Shown here in pieces: positions 11,242 through 23,500 of a DNA stretch of 64,000 bases. How positions within the stretch are numbered: position 1 is the stretch's first letter; the number at the start of each line of letters is the position of its first letter. Under the pieces are notes generated by a model. The model did not search any database, was not told the DNA's origin, and saw nothing but the letters and a program-made list of their open reading frames with translations. The translations under genes were made by a program, and so were the position numbers. Source of the stretch: Ophiodon elongatus (Eukaryota > Chordata > Actinopteri > Perciformes > Hexagrammidae); NCBI GenBank assembly GCA_016806645.1, contig JACSYO010002129.1, positions 1,836,501 through 1,900,500 of the forward strand, in the 5' to 3' direction.

Positions 11242-14180
11242 TGTGGGGGGAGCAAATGTGAATTAACAATTTAAAATTGATTGAGGGTCTCATTAATACT
11301 CAAGTCCCCACTAATGTCACTTTAAATTACTGTAAATATAAATAATGAACATACTACGATTCTGGAAGGCTTCTCATTTACAGCAACTAGCAGATATTAT
11401 CTTACATGCAGAACTAGATCATTTGTTTTTCTTTAAAAAAGAGATATTATGGTAACGACTGTCAATCATCAAATGTCTTTCGAGTGTGACTAAAACCGGA
11501 TAGTAAAGTGTCTCTGTGATGAGGAGAGAGACAGGAAGTGTGAAGGGAAGAGGGTTGAGATGAGACAACTTCAAGTAAAGATGGAGAAAGTACATGACGA
11601 GGGAACCGTGCCACAGTTCAACAAAAGCAGAAAGCTGTGACAATGAAAACACAGCCATAGTTACTAATCAACAAGTCTTAAAGCTGTGGAAAGAAGATGA
11701 GCAGCTATGCTGCCACCCCATTCACAATTGAGATGTGCCAAGAAAAAGTGAAAAGGAGAGAACAAATGAAAAAAGATAGCGAAAGACTGTGGACAACTGT
11801 TCAGAGAACAGAACATGACCAGATGTCAAATTGTTGCAGATTTTTTTTCAATTTCCTTTATTTCTTTTCTCCCTTTAAAAAAAAAAAAATGATTTAGCAA
11901 CACTCCACCTGTGGTGGCTGTTTGTTTCAACACCATCACTATCACCATTTTACAGAGCTGATAACCCCCATTTTTTGTGAAATAATATTCATTAATTTGT
12001 TTGTTTTTATACTTTTGAGTGTGTGTTTTTTACCAAATGTGAATTTTGGGTGTTTTATGTGATTTATGAGAACCAGAAAGTTTCATTAATCAGAAAAGTA
12101 GTAAAAAGAAACTGGCACTCTCTGACTTTCCATGGTGCAGTAATCCCTACCCATCTGGCACTCAGAGCAGGTTGAAACAGACACCGAGAAATATTTGCAA
12201 TAGTTTTAGACCAAGGTCTGATTATCTTTTCAGTAAACAACCATAATCAGTCGCTCCACTGGGACAGATTTACTTCAAAATGGAATTTGTCTTCCATGCC
12301 TGATTGAAGCACAAGATTTTAGATTTACTGATTACAATTTCAAATAGCTTTATTTATTGATCCCTCTTGATTTACCAAGTATAAACAAAATGCAACTTTA
12401 TAAACATTCAAACCAAAACTGTAATGGTTTGGACTTCCAGACACTTTAAAAGAAGCCCCTTCTCCCCTCTAAGACATTCCAGTTAGTAACTAAACTGATT
12501 GAAGTTAGTGTCAGGTCCTCACAGGAACTGGTTGATTTAGGTTTTGCTGGCCAATTGTAGATTACCTTAGAGAAGCCGGCAACAATTCAGTGACATTTCG
12601 AGAGCCGGAGTGTGCTTCCCTCCCTTCTTCTCTGTGCGGGCCCATCCGTGAGAAATAGGGGAAGTCAATGTTGGTTCTGTCTGCCACCCTGTTTTGCTTG
12701 GCCTCGTCCTGCCATCAAACATAGGAGACACCAATAATTTAATAGAGTCCTTTATTTAGTAAGAAGAACATTGAGACTAGGCAAAATAAGCCTCAGGAAG
12801 TCATTTACTTGGGCGGAGCAGCTAGAATTTAGTTAACCGTGTTTGCTTTAGATACTGTTGACACAGTCAACCATTTTGACCTGATCCATATGTTGTTAAA
12901 GTTCGGCATGCAAACCTCTAAGTTCCAATGTTATCTGTAAATTTTTGCCAATTTTGTAGAGAAATCTAAAGTAGAACGTCTCTAGTTCAAAAATGTTGAA
13001 GGCATCACCCAAATATATGAGAATGATGAATACATTTCAGTTGTGGTGGAAGCAACATACAATAATAAAGGTTAAAAAAAATGCACATCAACGTAACTTA
13101 TTAACTTATATATAACTAATTTTATCATTTCCGAACATATTTTCTTTTGTTTGTAGACAAACTAAAATGCTATCAATAAGACATTAGATGTAATGGACTC
13201 GGTGCATCAAGTGGACTCAGGCTGGGCACATTCAGTGACAAGCAATAACCATGCTTTATGTCCACTTCATTTCCCTTGCAAATCAGCCTCGCATTCTCAG
13301 AATTTTCACAGTTCCCAGCTCCCTCCTTTTCCCCGAAACATGCCCTGAGTCAGCCAGGCTCATTAAACAGGATGAGACTATTACCAGGCGAGTTATCCTG
13401 CTCCCAACAATGGGATGTGGTCAGGTGGTGGAAGCACTAGTTTCACTGGGTTCATCTCTCCTTCCCCTTCGTGTGCTCTGGGTCCAAGACCGCGACGCCC
13501 ACTTTGGCCAATAACGCCCTCCCTCCGTAAACAATAACTGTGACAGCTGGAATGTAGCGCAGCCTCAGTGCGGCAATGTTAAAATTACTCTAAATTATAT
13601 TTCATTTCCAATTTCTGCTTATATGTGAGTGGGAAAGCATTTACTGTATATGGTGCACTGTGGTTGTACCCAATGTGAGTTTGTGTCATAAATGTTCAGT
13701 TCTTCTCAGACAAAGTTGCAACTGCAGTGTAAAAAAAATAATTGTTCATTCATTCCTTCATTCAGTATACTTTGCTGATGTAACTCAGTGATGTTGCCCA
13801 CCCCACCCCATTCTAGATAAAACATTTTAGCTATATACAGTCGGACTTTCAAGAGGCCTAATCAGAAACTGTGGACAAGTTCCAGGGAAATGGGACCCAA
13901 GCACCCTGAAGAGCCTTTTTGCCTCACTTTATTCACTCCTGTTCTTTCTCAAGAGTTCCTCCTGAAAGTATTTGGCAAACACTGGTGAAAAAAAGACTTT
14001 GAGGGAAGAAAAACAACAAGTTGTTCTTGAGCCACCCACACCCCATCTGCTGTGGTATTATCTTCTTTTATTATCTACAGATTATGTGCGCTGATATGAT
14101 TTCTACAGTTTGGTCGGGTGGTCATTGTGGTGGTTCTTGTTGTTTTTTTGTTTGTGGAGTGCTGTGATATGAGACAGCGA
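6900..14180. other. Non-coding region 3' of sox8; no gene recognised
   Basis: Seven kilobases without a convincing exon. It contains short (CA)n (about 10237-10257), (TG)n at 11205, pyrimidine-rich runs (10897-11035) and poly-A/T tracts. Stretch 12480-12620, with ACAATTCA- and ATTGTAGATTA-type words, is moderately complex and could be regulatory, but nothing proves it. Confidence 0.45.
11205..11240. repeat. (GT)n microsatellite, about 36 bp
   Basis: Uninterrupted GT repeat followed by a short G-run. Confidence 0.97.
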
Positions 14181-14201
14181 GGGGGGGGGTGGGGGAGGGG
14201 G
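14181..14201 (+). repeat. G-run cluster, G-quadruplex candidate
   Basis: Three long G runs (9, 5 and 5) separated by a single T and a single A. The 9-base run can supply two G-tracts, so a four-tract quadruplex with short loops is possible. Confidence 0.7.
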
Positions 14202-14219
14202 ATCCTCCCCCATGTGCAT

Positions 14220-14400
14220 CTAATCGTTCATTCAGCACCCTCTTAATGGCTTGTCAGTTCCCCTTGCCCTTCCATTTTCTGTCCAATTAATTCCTTTCTA
14301 GCTCTCCGGATAAAGGGACACAATGGGACCCCTCCACAGCATAATGAATCATTAAAATTCAGCAGCGCGGCCCTGGCACTTGGCTTCTCCCTGGGCTGGT
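14220..14400. promoter_or_regulatory. Candidate conserved non-coding element 3' of sox8
   Basis: Complex, repeat-free stretch with homeodomain-type cores (TAATCG, CAATTAATTCC, CATAATGAATCATTAAA) and a CACAATGGGAC segment, flanked by simpler sequence. The look is that of a vertebrate developmental enhancer. There is no alignment behind this call. Confidence 0.25.
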
Positions 14401-15024
14401 TAGGGACGGCTGCTTGGCATGCATGCCAGGGCCAACTTGAGCGCTCTACCCACCGGACCAGCAGAGATGGGATCTCTCCTCATTCCTCTCTTGTCTGTGG
14501 TTTAACCAAAAATCTGAGCGTAATGTTTAGGTACCTACATCTAACTGTCAACTTAAGGCCTTGTCAGGTCAGAAGGTTATGAAATTGGTACTAAGCTGTT
14601 TACTGCAACGTGTTTAATTTTCAATATATATATAACAAAAATGAAAAGCTTATGAGCTTATCATTAAATTAACATGTATTTTGCTAAAAAAAAAAAACTT
14701 GCACGTCCACCTGATTCCATCAGCATCCAATTAAAATTACTGTGAAAGTTTAATTACTGTCATTTTGGTCAACTGAGAATAATTCCCTAAATCCCTCACT
14801 GGTCTCCCCTCACAGCTGTACAGATGTTAGATAACGCTGGTATCCAGCGCAATGGTAGACCCATAAACATTTTCACTTGAATGCAATTCATTCTATTTAT
14901 TTATTAATTTTGTATACACAAGTTGTTTCCAAATATATTTAAGAACAAATATGTACATGAAGATGAAACTAAAAATGGAAGCAAATAAGAATGACAAAGA
15001 CAAATATCAAGAAAAAATTATCTT

Positions 15025-15030
15025 TTTATT
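15025..15030 (-). terminator. sox8: Candidate distal poly(A) signal of sox8
   Basis: Canonical AATAAA on the minus strand, about 1.58 kb past the sox8 stop codon, next to a run of T on that strand. A 3'UTR of about 1.5 kb would be in keeping with long SoxE 3'UTRs. The hexamer is seen; its use is inferred. Confidence 0.3.
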
Positions 15031-16419
15031 TAAAAAAAAAAAAGGCCAGCGTATGGGTTAGCTGTGCAAGTGTGAATGGAACTCTAGTTAATGGAACAAC
15101 GATCATTTTCACAGCCTTTCTTAAAATTATACACCAGAATAATATACAAACACAGTCCTGTGGACAAAACTTGGAGCACAATGCTCCGTATGTTTCTCAT
15201 ACAGCATCTCACAGAACATTAAAAACCAAGGCTGTAAGGAATGATATCAAATTAAGGATATAATCAGGAGTTAACTGTAGGAATATCTGGTATTGATTAC
15301 TGATTGTGTGCTGCCTGAAGTTTGTTAATCATTCAATTTCATATTGAAATACTGACAGTAAGCATTAGAAGGCACAAAAACGTTTTGCGCGAGACTGCAG
15401 CAGTGAGTTGGAACTTGATGGTTGATGAGATAAATATGGGCAAATACTCACACACTCTCATTTCCTCCTCGAACCCTAAACCCTCTTCTTTGAGTAACGG
15501 ATGCCTTTAAACATAACTTTCAGTTAAGAGTTGTTTATCATTTGGTGTGTATCTTGTCATGGGATACGTATCGCTTCCCAAGATGTCCCAAAGAAATGGC
15601 TCACACATTCATAAGCACTTTATCTCCCTGACACACGCACACACACACAGATGCATGTGCGTTCACATATCCGTGTGCTGTTCATCCACGTATGCAGGAG
15701 GTCCAGCTGACATGTCACTCAGAGTGCGTGGTGTTATTTTACCCCATTTCCTTTAACCCTAGATCATGACTAATCGCAATTTGCCAAGCATAGCTTGCAG
15801 ACACCTGTTCTGTCCTGTGCGAGTCCGTTGGTCAAGCTCTGTTTGCTTGCAACTTGGAATGGAGATGTTAGTGGAAAATGATCTTCAATGGAATGACATT
15901 AAAATCATAGCACTTGTATTGTCACTTCATGTACCTTGTTTTCATTAAAAGCCAAACAGTACTGTAATAACCAAACCCACATTACATGTGTTTATCTACT
16001 TAAGAACAAAAAAAACAATAATGCATGAACATAAATACAAATAAGACTTTTATGCCAAAATGACACTTTAAGATTTCATATGAGCCATTTAGTTAAGACT
16101 GTTCAACGGATGCAAATGGCTGCGATATAGCTCAGGCCATTAATGTAAATTTGACTGCAAATTCACATAATTGGTCCCGTGTACATTCTCCAATGTATCC
16201 ACTTCTCCATCTGCTTCACAACAGAATTGAGCCAAACAGTTTCTCTCCTACACATCTCCGTGGCGGGCCTTTGCTTTACCTCAAGTGTGCACACACGTGC
16301 AATCTTTAACTGGGAAAGATGGGGGGGGTGTACAGGATGTAGGCGTAGGCGACATGTCCTCATGGAGGAGTTTTGGCTCACCAACAACACAATTTGTCTT
16401 TGTGAAAAAAAGTCTGTGT

Positions 16420-16425
16420 TTTAAT
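16420..16425 (-). terminator. sox8: Candidate proximal poly(A) signal of sox8
   Basis: ATTAAA on the minus strand, about 180 nt past the sox8 stop codon. It is the first recognisable poly(A) hexamer I see in that direction. It is a weaker variant signal, so this may be a minor site or unused. Confidence 0.25.
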
Positions 16426-16605
16426 CACAACGATATAACTTTGTAAAAAATCAGCAGGCACTTTTTTTTCTTTTGCTTGTTTAACGTTCAAAATGGTCAC
16501 AGGTAGCCTACTACACACACTTCTCCACCTGCCCCTTACTTCCTTCATTAGTAGTGCATCAATCTGAATGAGTTTCTGGTGCGAAACTGACTGCTTCTTG
16601 TCCCC

Positions 16606-18505
16606 TCAAGGTCGAGACAGCGTGGTGTAGACAGGCTGGTCCCAGCTGGAGCCGTTGGGGCTGTGGGCAGGAGCCATGGACAGGCTGTTGAGGATCGGGC
16701 TGCCGTAGGGCCGCCTGGATGAGTGGAAGTATGGGTACTGGTAGAGGCTGGACGGGTAGCCTGAGTAAGGGTTATAATAGTTAGAGCTCTGGAGGTCAGT
16801 ATAGTCACACTGGGAGCTGGAGAACGAGGCTGCAGCCGAGGCAGCTGATGTGGCCGAGGTGACGCAGGCCTGGCTACTGTAGGAGCCGTAATCAGAGTGT
16901 GATGGTGACCCGTGGGAGTGCTCGCTGTAGTGGCTGGGGCTCAGTTGCTCTGTTTTAATATGGAGCCGGTGCTGGCCCACCTCGCTGGCGGACGGAGTGG
17001 AGGAGGACATGGCACTCTTGCGGCTCCACACTGACCCGTTGGCGCCTGCGTGGCTGTATGAGGAAGTGTAAGACCCACCAGGCACTGGAGCCTGCCCGTG
17101 GCTGTGGTCTGAGGGCATGGCGGAGGAGCCCGAGGCGTGGCCGTTGAGCGGGAGGTACTGATCAAACTCGTGCACGTCGAAGGTCTCCATGTTGCTGATG
17201 ACATCAGTGCTGAGCTCAGAGATGTCTACGTTGCTGAAGTCGATGTTTTGCCTGTTGCTATCAACAAGACGACGGCCTTCATGTTTCAGATCCTGCTTCA
17301 CGCTGTGGTGCAGCTCTGTTTTGGGAGTAGTGGGTGGTGTAGGAGGACCATGGGGTTGCCCTGAAAAAAGAATGATATTAGACATGAGGATCACTCTAAT
17401 TACAAAATTATTTAAACCATTTACAGCCGCCTAAAACAAATTAATTCCTAAAATAAAACTTACAAACTAGTTGTGTTTGATACATTATTTATTCTTCTAT
17501 TAAATGTTGATGTCATACCTGCATGTTCAGGGTGGTGGTGTCCATCAGTCATCCCTGCCAGTCCGAGCCCTGGTTCAGCTTTATACATGTGATGTGCCAG
17601 TTCTGCTCCTGAGTCTGAGTCGCTCTGACCTGGTTTCATATTCTTCCGTCTCCGGGGCTGGTACTTGTAGTCTGGATGATCTTTCTTGTGCTGAACCCGG
17701 AGCCTCTCTGCTTCATCTACAAACGGCCTCTTCTCACCTTCTGAGAGCAAACTATGGTGAAAAAAAGTATAAGACATTAAAATGTGTGCAGTCAAACAAA
17801 AATAAAAATAAAAATATAAAATGAATAGATGGTCGTGGTTACTTTAGAGGTTTTTATTTGTCAGGGTCAGAAGAAAATGCCAATTTTCTCTTTTTTTAAT
17901 TAGTTTTCTAAATCATTTACGTTCAAAATCAAAATTTAAAAAAAAGATATAGTCAAATCCATATTTCTATGTAAAATATGACCATCTTAATGATTGCCTC
18001 CGAGCGTCCTTAAAGTTATTCATTTTTTATAATATTAATTTAACTCTTAATCCCTGCATTTCTTTTTATAGAATAAAATGTTGCCTTACCGCCACAGTTT
18101 CCCAAGAGTCTTGCTCAGCTCGGCGTTGTGCAGGTGTGGATATTGATCCGCCAGCTTTCTGCGGGCCGCTTGCGCCCAAACCATGAACGCATTCATGGGT
18201 CTCTTAACATGAGGTTTATTCTTCAGAGATCCGATGCCCCTCACGGGCATGGGCACCAAGGACCAGTCGTATCCTTTAAGGACCTGAGAGACGGCGTCCC
18301 GTATGCAAGCTGGGAACCGGTCGTCATCCTCCGAGTCCAGCTTCTTGCCCAAACCGGCAAGCAGGGATCCTTGGCCGTCGGAGCCCGTCGGTGAGGACGG
18401 AGCGTCGGAGTCAGACTCGTCCTGGGACATGGAGCTGTTTGTGCCCGATGGACTGCACGGTTGGTCGCTGCCACACTTGTCATGCTCCTCTGTCATTTTT
18501 AACAT
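16606..18505 (-). CDS. sox8: SOX8, SoxE-group HMG-box transcription factor (complete, 3 exons)
   Basis: Coding exons on the minus strand are 18505-18090, 17751-17519 and 17360-16606, with GT-AG introns of 338 and 158 bp; they total 1404 nt, or 467 residues plus TGA. The start is the first in-frame ATG, and an in-frame TGA lies upstream at 18571-18569. Visible in order: acidic Ser-rich N-terminus; SoxE dimerisation region (about 62-97, with FPACIRDAVSQVLKGYDWS); HMG box (about 100-168, with KRPMNAFMVWAQAARRKLAD) split by intron 1 inside Arg139, the usual SoxE position; basic RRRK at 172-175; middle transactivation region (about 241-289, with NIDFSNVDISEL and FDVHEFDQYLP); sumoylation motif IKTE (351-354); C-terminal activation region ending QPVYTTLSRP. 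FPACIRDAV, the DGHHH stretch and lack of a PQA-rich segment fit SOX8 rather than SOX9 or SOX10. Known SoxE roles are nuclear DNA binding in neural crest, glia, gonad and skeleton. I cannot tell whether this is the sox8a or sox8b copy. Confidence 0.97.
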
Positions 18506-18880
18506 TATTTGCTCAGCCCCGTTGGGGATGAAAATCCCAAAAAAGGAATCTTCAATTAAAAACAAAAATCAAATGTTACCACTGAATTGAAGCCTGCAGC
18601 AAAGTGGCCAGTGCGCCTTTTACGCACGGTGCGCCACGGTAAATTCCTTCAACAATTTGAGTCAATACGAGTCCGTTGTTTTCGTTCTGCTTCCCTGTTT
18701 GTTTGTCTTCGTTACTCTTGGCTATGCTGTCATGGGAGGTGTAGTCGGGGAAGTTGTGGTCCACAATATGAGCTGAGGAGCTACACGTTCCAGCAACTTG
18801 AGTTGCAGTTTTAAAACCGTCACTCCACCCTCCGCCAGGGATTGGCTAGAATAAATCACCACTTTTCCCCCATTGGTTCC
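18506..18880 (-). promoter_or_regulatory. sox8: Putative sox8 5'UTR and core promoter with two CCAAT boxes
   Basis: Upstream of the sox8 start codon the minus strand carries two CCAAT pentamers (plus-strand ATTGG at 18841-18845 and 18872-18876, 31 bp apart). Nearer the gene is a TTTTAAAA element (18809-18816) inside the palindrome GTTTTAAAAC. A TATA-like box at this place would put transcription start near 18780 and give a 5'UTR of roughly 275 nt. Between the boxes and the TATA-like element is a short GC-rich patch (about 18822-18840). Paired CCAAT boxes suggest NF-Y binding. The transcription start itself is inferred from layout, not seen. Confidence 0.5.
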
Positions 18881-20479
18881 AGCTTTTATGTGGGCTTCAT
18901 TATTATTATTAATGATTTTCTTGTTTTCATTTGTGACACAGTATTGGTCATACTAAAGTTGCACACGCAGTGTGCAAAATAATTTTACAATGCTATTAAG
19001 AAACGTAAATGGCCCAGAAACTACTCAAATTTAAAACCATGTTGGATATTTATTATTTTGCTATTGTTAATACAGAAAATGTAATCTTCTGTCTTTAAAT
19101 GCAAATAAGTTAACTAACATTTGGTAATACTATTATTGCAATAAAGACTGATAAAGTATGTTATATACTTTCTTGTTGATATACAGGATTTTATTTATTT
19201 AGAATAGGAGTTTTGATGTTCTAAACACATTTAGAATGTCAGGAAAAGTTAATTTCACTGTCTGTAGTCAAAACATAATAAATATGTCAAATGCTAAAAG
19301 TAGATTTCTTTAGAACTATAATAATGATAATTTCTTTCTGAGATCAAGGTTGAATCTGAACAAGAATAGTCTATCAGAAAAAGCTGCGGCAGGCTGAGAG
19401 CGTGAAAGTTGATATTTTGGTTTTGATTCTTTCTTATAAGAGAACAGTAACTTTTTATTTGGCCAAACATTTAATGGCAAACTTGTTAAAGCTGGTAACA
19501 CATTTGCAGCAGGGTTGCAAATTATAGCAAGTATATAATTAACATCAAGTCTGACAGATCTCATTGTCAAAGATGTAGGATGACCATCCCTCTCACAGTT
19601 ATAACTGATTACTCTCTTTGAGTACTAATCCATATTTTAATAATTTTTGATAACAATTATTCATCAATGTTTTTTTTAGGCAGGTACAGTGTGTGATATT
19701 AAGCCTTTCATCCCTGTCTGTCTACTCCCCAAAAAAAATATCATGACTCCGACACAAAAACTCTCACCCCTAAACCGACTTCTGACTAAAATGTGTGTTG
19801 CATTGATAACAAAAAAGACAATGTCACAAGCCTGTATGAGCTCAATTGTAGCTTTGATCAATCATCAGAATTCAGAAGAGGAAGTTTGTTTGTCCCAGCA
19901 GTCCGTTTTGTGATCCATTGGTCACTTCTCAACACCAGTGAAGTCGGCTTTTTTATGACACTGAAGATACAAAGAGCAGAGGAGATAGGAGGGTAGATTG
20001 AATCACTGCCTTTGTTAAAGGTGTCTTTGTGTTCATGTATTGGGGGATGATTTTTATCACTGGCCTCCCTGTGAAAAGACAAGGTGTGTTTGTGCGAGGC
20101 GGCAGTTTGCTTTGCTCGATGCACGCTGCAGGTGGCTGAGGGAAGAGGAGAGTTTGTAGGTTGGAAATTTTAGAAAGTGCGGCTTTCACATGCAGTACAG
20201 CGTTAACAGCAGGCTTGCACAGTAAGGTAAGACGTTTCATTGTTTGGATTTTATTAACAATAGGCTAAAGAAGCAAAGGGCTTCTCCAGTGAATTTTAAT
20301 ATATTGTATTTGAATTCTGTGGAAGGATCGTGTGTTTGCCTTTATTTAAACATGTCATACAAAATAAGGGGACATTTCTATCACAGACGATAAAATGAAA
20401 GTGGTCCTTTGGTCAGTCCAGAGCAGCCTGTCTAACAGCTGCTGTCAAAACACTCTGTTGGGTCAAGTTCAGTGCGTGT

Positions 20480-20484
<5 letters not shown>
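18881..20484. other. Upstream flank of sox8, AT-rich; no gene recognised
   Basis: A short (TTA)n-like run near 18898-18913 and AT-rich sequence. No exon, transposon end or clear regulatory cluster is recognised. Confidence 0.45.

Positions 20485-20552
<68 letters not shown>
20485..20552. repeat. (TG)n microsatellite, about 68 bp
   Basis: Pure TG repeat preceded by an interrupted GTGTGTAT stretch. Confidence 0.97.
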
Positions 20553-20554
<2 letters not shown>

Positions 20555-23500
20555 CAGACAGACAGGGCAGCGGCTAGTTGTCAAACGTGAGTGACTCTGG
20601 CTTCACTCTCGTCCTGATCCACACATGGAAAAGTATTTGCTGTGTGTACGCATGCATGCGTCCGCAAAGAAGACTCTAGACTCAAGCATGTGTTATATGT
20701 GCTTATTACATGTCTATCGCGCATGCTTACCCTAAAGCAAGGCTGTTGTAAAATGTGATAATGAACTAGTAAGCACTCAGCGAATAGAAACCTCCATTAA
20801 TTAATTAATTTGCTGTAACACGCAAGACATAATCACTGAGATACATTTAATTGATTGTCTGATCCTTTTTAACGTTCCCTTTGGATTTACAATGCAATCT
20901 GTGTTTGTGTCAATTGTAATGCTGAAAATCCCTGTTCTCAATCACCATTGAAACTGCATCAACTGTTCCTGGCTTAAGTACTGTCTCCCCACGAAATGTC
21001 ATGGAAAACCTTCAGTCAGGGTTGATGTATCCTGCCAACAGACAAACAACAGATCAAAATTAATCAAACCAGTGTGTCACAGTTCAAACATAGTGCTTAG
21101 TTTCTTATTTGTATTTATTTGAAATAATAAACAGCAATATATTTTAACATGATTTTAATAGCTGTTGGTTGATCATTGGTTAAGTAGAGTAAAGCCAACC
21201 ACCTGCATTACGAAGAGAAGGACAAAAGCTCAAACTCCTCATCAATCACCAGATCTGAAAAGGTTGAAAGTAAGTCAGGATGAGCCCAACGTGAGTGGCA
21301 GCTGCCATCAAGCTGCTAAGCTGTGGGCCGGTCTTGGTTTCCGGGCAGAGAGAGGGAGACAGACTTAAACAGACTCCAGCCGTCAACCCCCCTTCATGCC
21401 TGCCTGTATTGTGGGGAGAAACTCTGGCCAGAGTTTGTGGGCTCTGGGCTCTTGATTAGAAAAGGAAGAGCAACAGAGGAGAGGTAACCACGCATGAACC
21501 TTAAGTGTCCTGAAGAATGAAGGAAGGTTTTCATTTTCCTATTTTTGCGAGATGCATCTCAAAGGAAAGACCAGGGTAAAGATTTTCATTTTTTTTTTTT
21601 TTTCGGGGCCTTAGCAGAGCATGTTGGCTCATGGGCTCCTGGGCTCTAGTCGCTTCTATCCCACATGTAAATTATACTCTTTGGCTTCTAATGTGCATAC
21701 AAAATTAAATTACACAGTCACCCACAGGAATCTTGCCCCCTTTGGTCTCTGCTTCTGTGTTTTAATACACTTGGGCACATTTCTTCACTCCAGCCAAGTT
21801 ATTGGACGGAGTATGTCGAGCAGTTAAATTGGCATAAATTGCCACAGCACTGTGCAGTATGAATGTGTCAGGATGAACCAGATGAGGAGTTCATGAAGGT
21901 CATGAAGTTCATAAAAAACTCAAGTTGAATAAATGTCTGCTATGCATTCAACAACATATTGCATGTGAAACATTCATTTGGAAATCCATATGTTTGTGCA
22001 TGATGTATAAATTCTGCATCACAAGAATCCTGATAGTTTTTTTTTTTCTTTTTTATTTCCACATGGAACAACTGTGGAAAGCCGTGTCTCTACAGCCACC
22101 ACAGCGCTGCGAACCCAAACCCAAACAGCAGGCCTTCATGTTGTTGAATAATCTCACTGATTGCACACTGAGTCAATGTAAACTTACTGAAACGGGGAGA
22201 CTGGCATGCCCTCCCTCTCACCCAGACGATCCCAACCACTGCCTAACCACATGTGGAACAAGCTCCTTGGCTGCTAACAAGCCATATTTCACCCCTGCAC
22301 CACATCTACCAGACCACTTCTATCTTTGGTTTCACACACAAGAAGGTAATTAGTGCAAAATTTACAGATGCAGAAAATGCAACTGGAAGGTGAGGATTCA
22401 GGCTCCGGAGAGAACAATATTTCACGGCCCTGTGGAGATATAGGATCTGCTATTGCTAAATTTGCAAGTGAAAAGATTTTCCAGGCAGGTTCTCACACAC
22501 ATTAAAGCGACTGTCAGTGATGGATGTACCTCCTCTTTCTTTCTGCCCCATCTCTACTCATCCCTTCCCCTCTGGTAGTTGCATGGTGGATGTTTTCCAT
22601 TTTGGTCTGTGGCCAAATGTATTTTCCAGGTTTTCTACTTAGTGAGGTCGAGGACCCGGGGATGTTTGACTCCACTGGTTCCAATCACAGTCCAACCCCC
22701 ATGACAGCTGCTGTGTGTTAGGACCTCCCATTGACCCCTGAACCTGCACTATCCTAAATTCATTCTATTAAAATACCATAATGAGGGGTTTACTGGACCA
22801 ATTGCAGGTTTTATTTAAACCTATTAGTAGACACAGAGAGGTGGAGGGGAGGGGTTGAACTGAGAGGAGGGAAGGACGGGAGTTTTGAAGAGATTGAAGG
22901 GGGAGTGTTTGAGACTGAAGGAAACAATTAGTTCAAAACGTCTCAGGGTGTGTTTGGCCTTCGGCCACGCTAGTTTTTAATGTCAGGAGTATAAAAAGAG
23001 CTCAAGTGTTTCCAGATTATTTGCAGTGTTTTCTCCCTGACATATAACTGTTTTTTGAGGCAGTGGTTTTGCTTGTGATAGTTCACTGTGTTCATGTGAA
23101 GTAGAGATTATGGACAGAGAGGATTTGGAAGCTGTTGTAGTAGCAGGTCGGGAAGGATCATGTTAAATCATTCTCCAGTTTCCTCGAGGCTCTCCTGTAA
23201 ATCTTTGATCTGCAAACTGTTAGACGGTTTTGGTAGGGTAGTGACTTTCATGACATGCTAGAACACTTCATGCGTACAATATGAAGTGCCTAATGGTTTT
23301 AGGTTTTAACACAAAGCTTCTGTTTGAACGTTGCCTGAAGGTAAAGCTTAGAGTTGATTATTGGAGAACAGATCAGTGAACTTCTATTTAATATTCCATC
23401 TACATTCTTGGATCTACAGAGAGGACCTTTAGCAGGGATGACACTTCCCATTGTATATCTTGTCTCAGAGTTTTCCCAAGAGAAGCGTGGCTCTATGTGG

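Larger units (their letters stand above)
14202..16605. other. 3' flank of sox8, probably part 3'UTR; no second gene seen
   Basis: Downstream of the sox8 stop codon I see no coding exon. Minus-strand transcript sequence probably runs to one of the poly(A) signals at 16420 or 15025. A short (CA)n lies near 15636-15650. Stretch 14220-14400 resembles a conserved non-coding element and has its own entry. Confidence 0.4.

Noticed and set aside
15636..15650. Short (CA)n stretch
   Set aside because: Too short to list as a microsatellite feature.
18506..18565. Possible 20-residue N-terminal extension of SOX8
   Set aside because: The frame is open upstream only to a TTG codon; there is no ATG, and a TGA lies just before it. 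Family alignment also starts at the ATG at 18505.
21925..22353. 142-codon open frame
   Set aside because: No known domain. Composition resembles flanking non-coding DNA and the Kozak context is poor.
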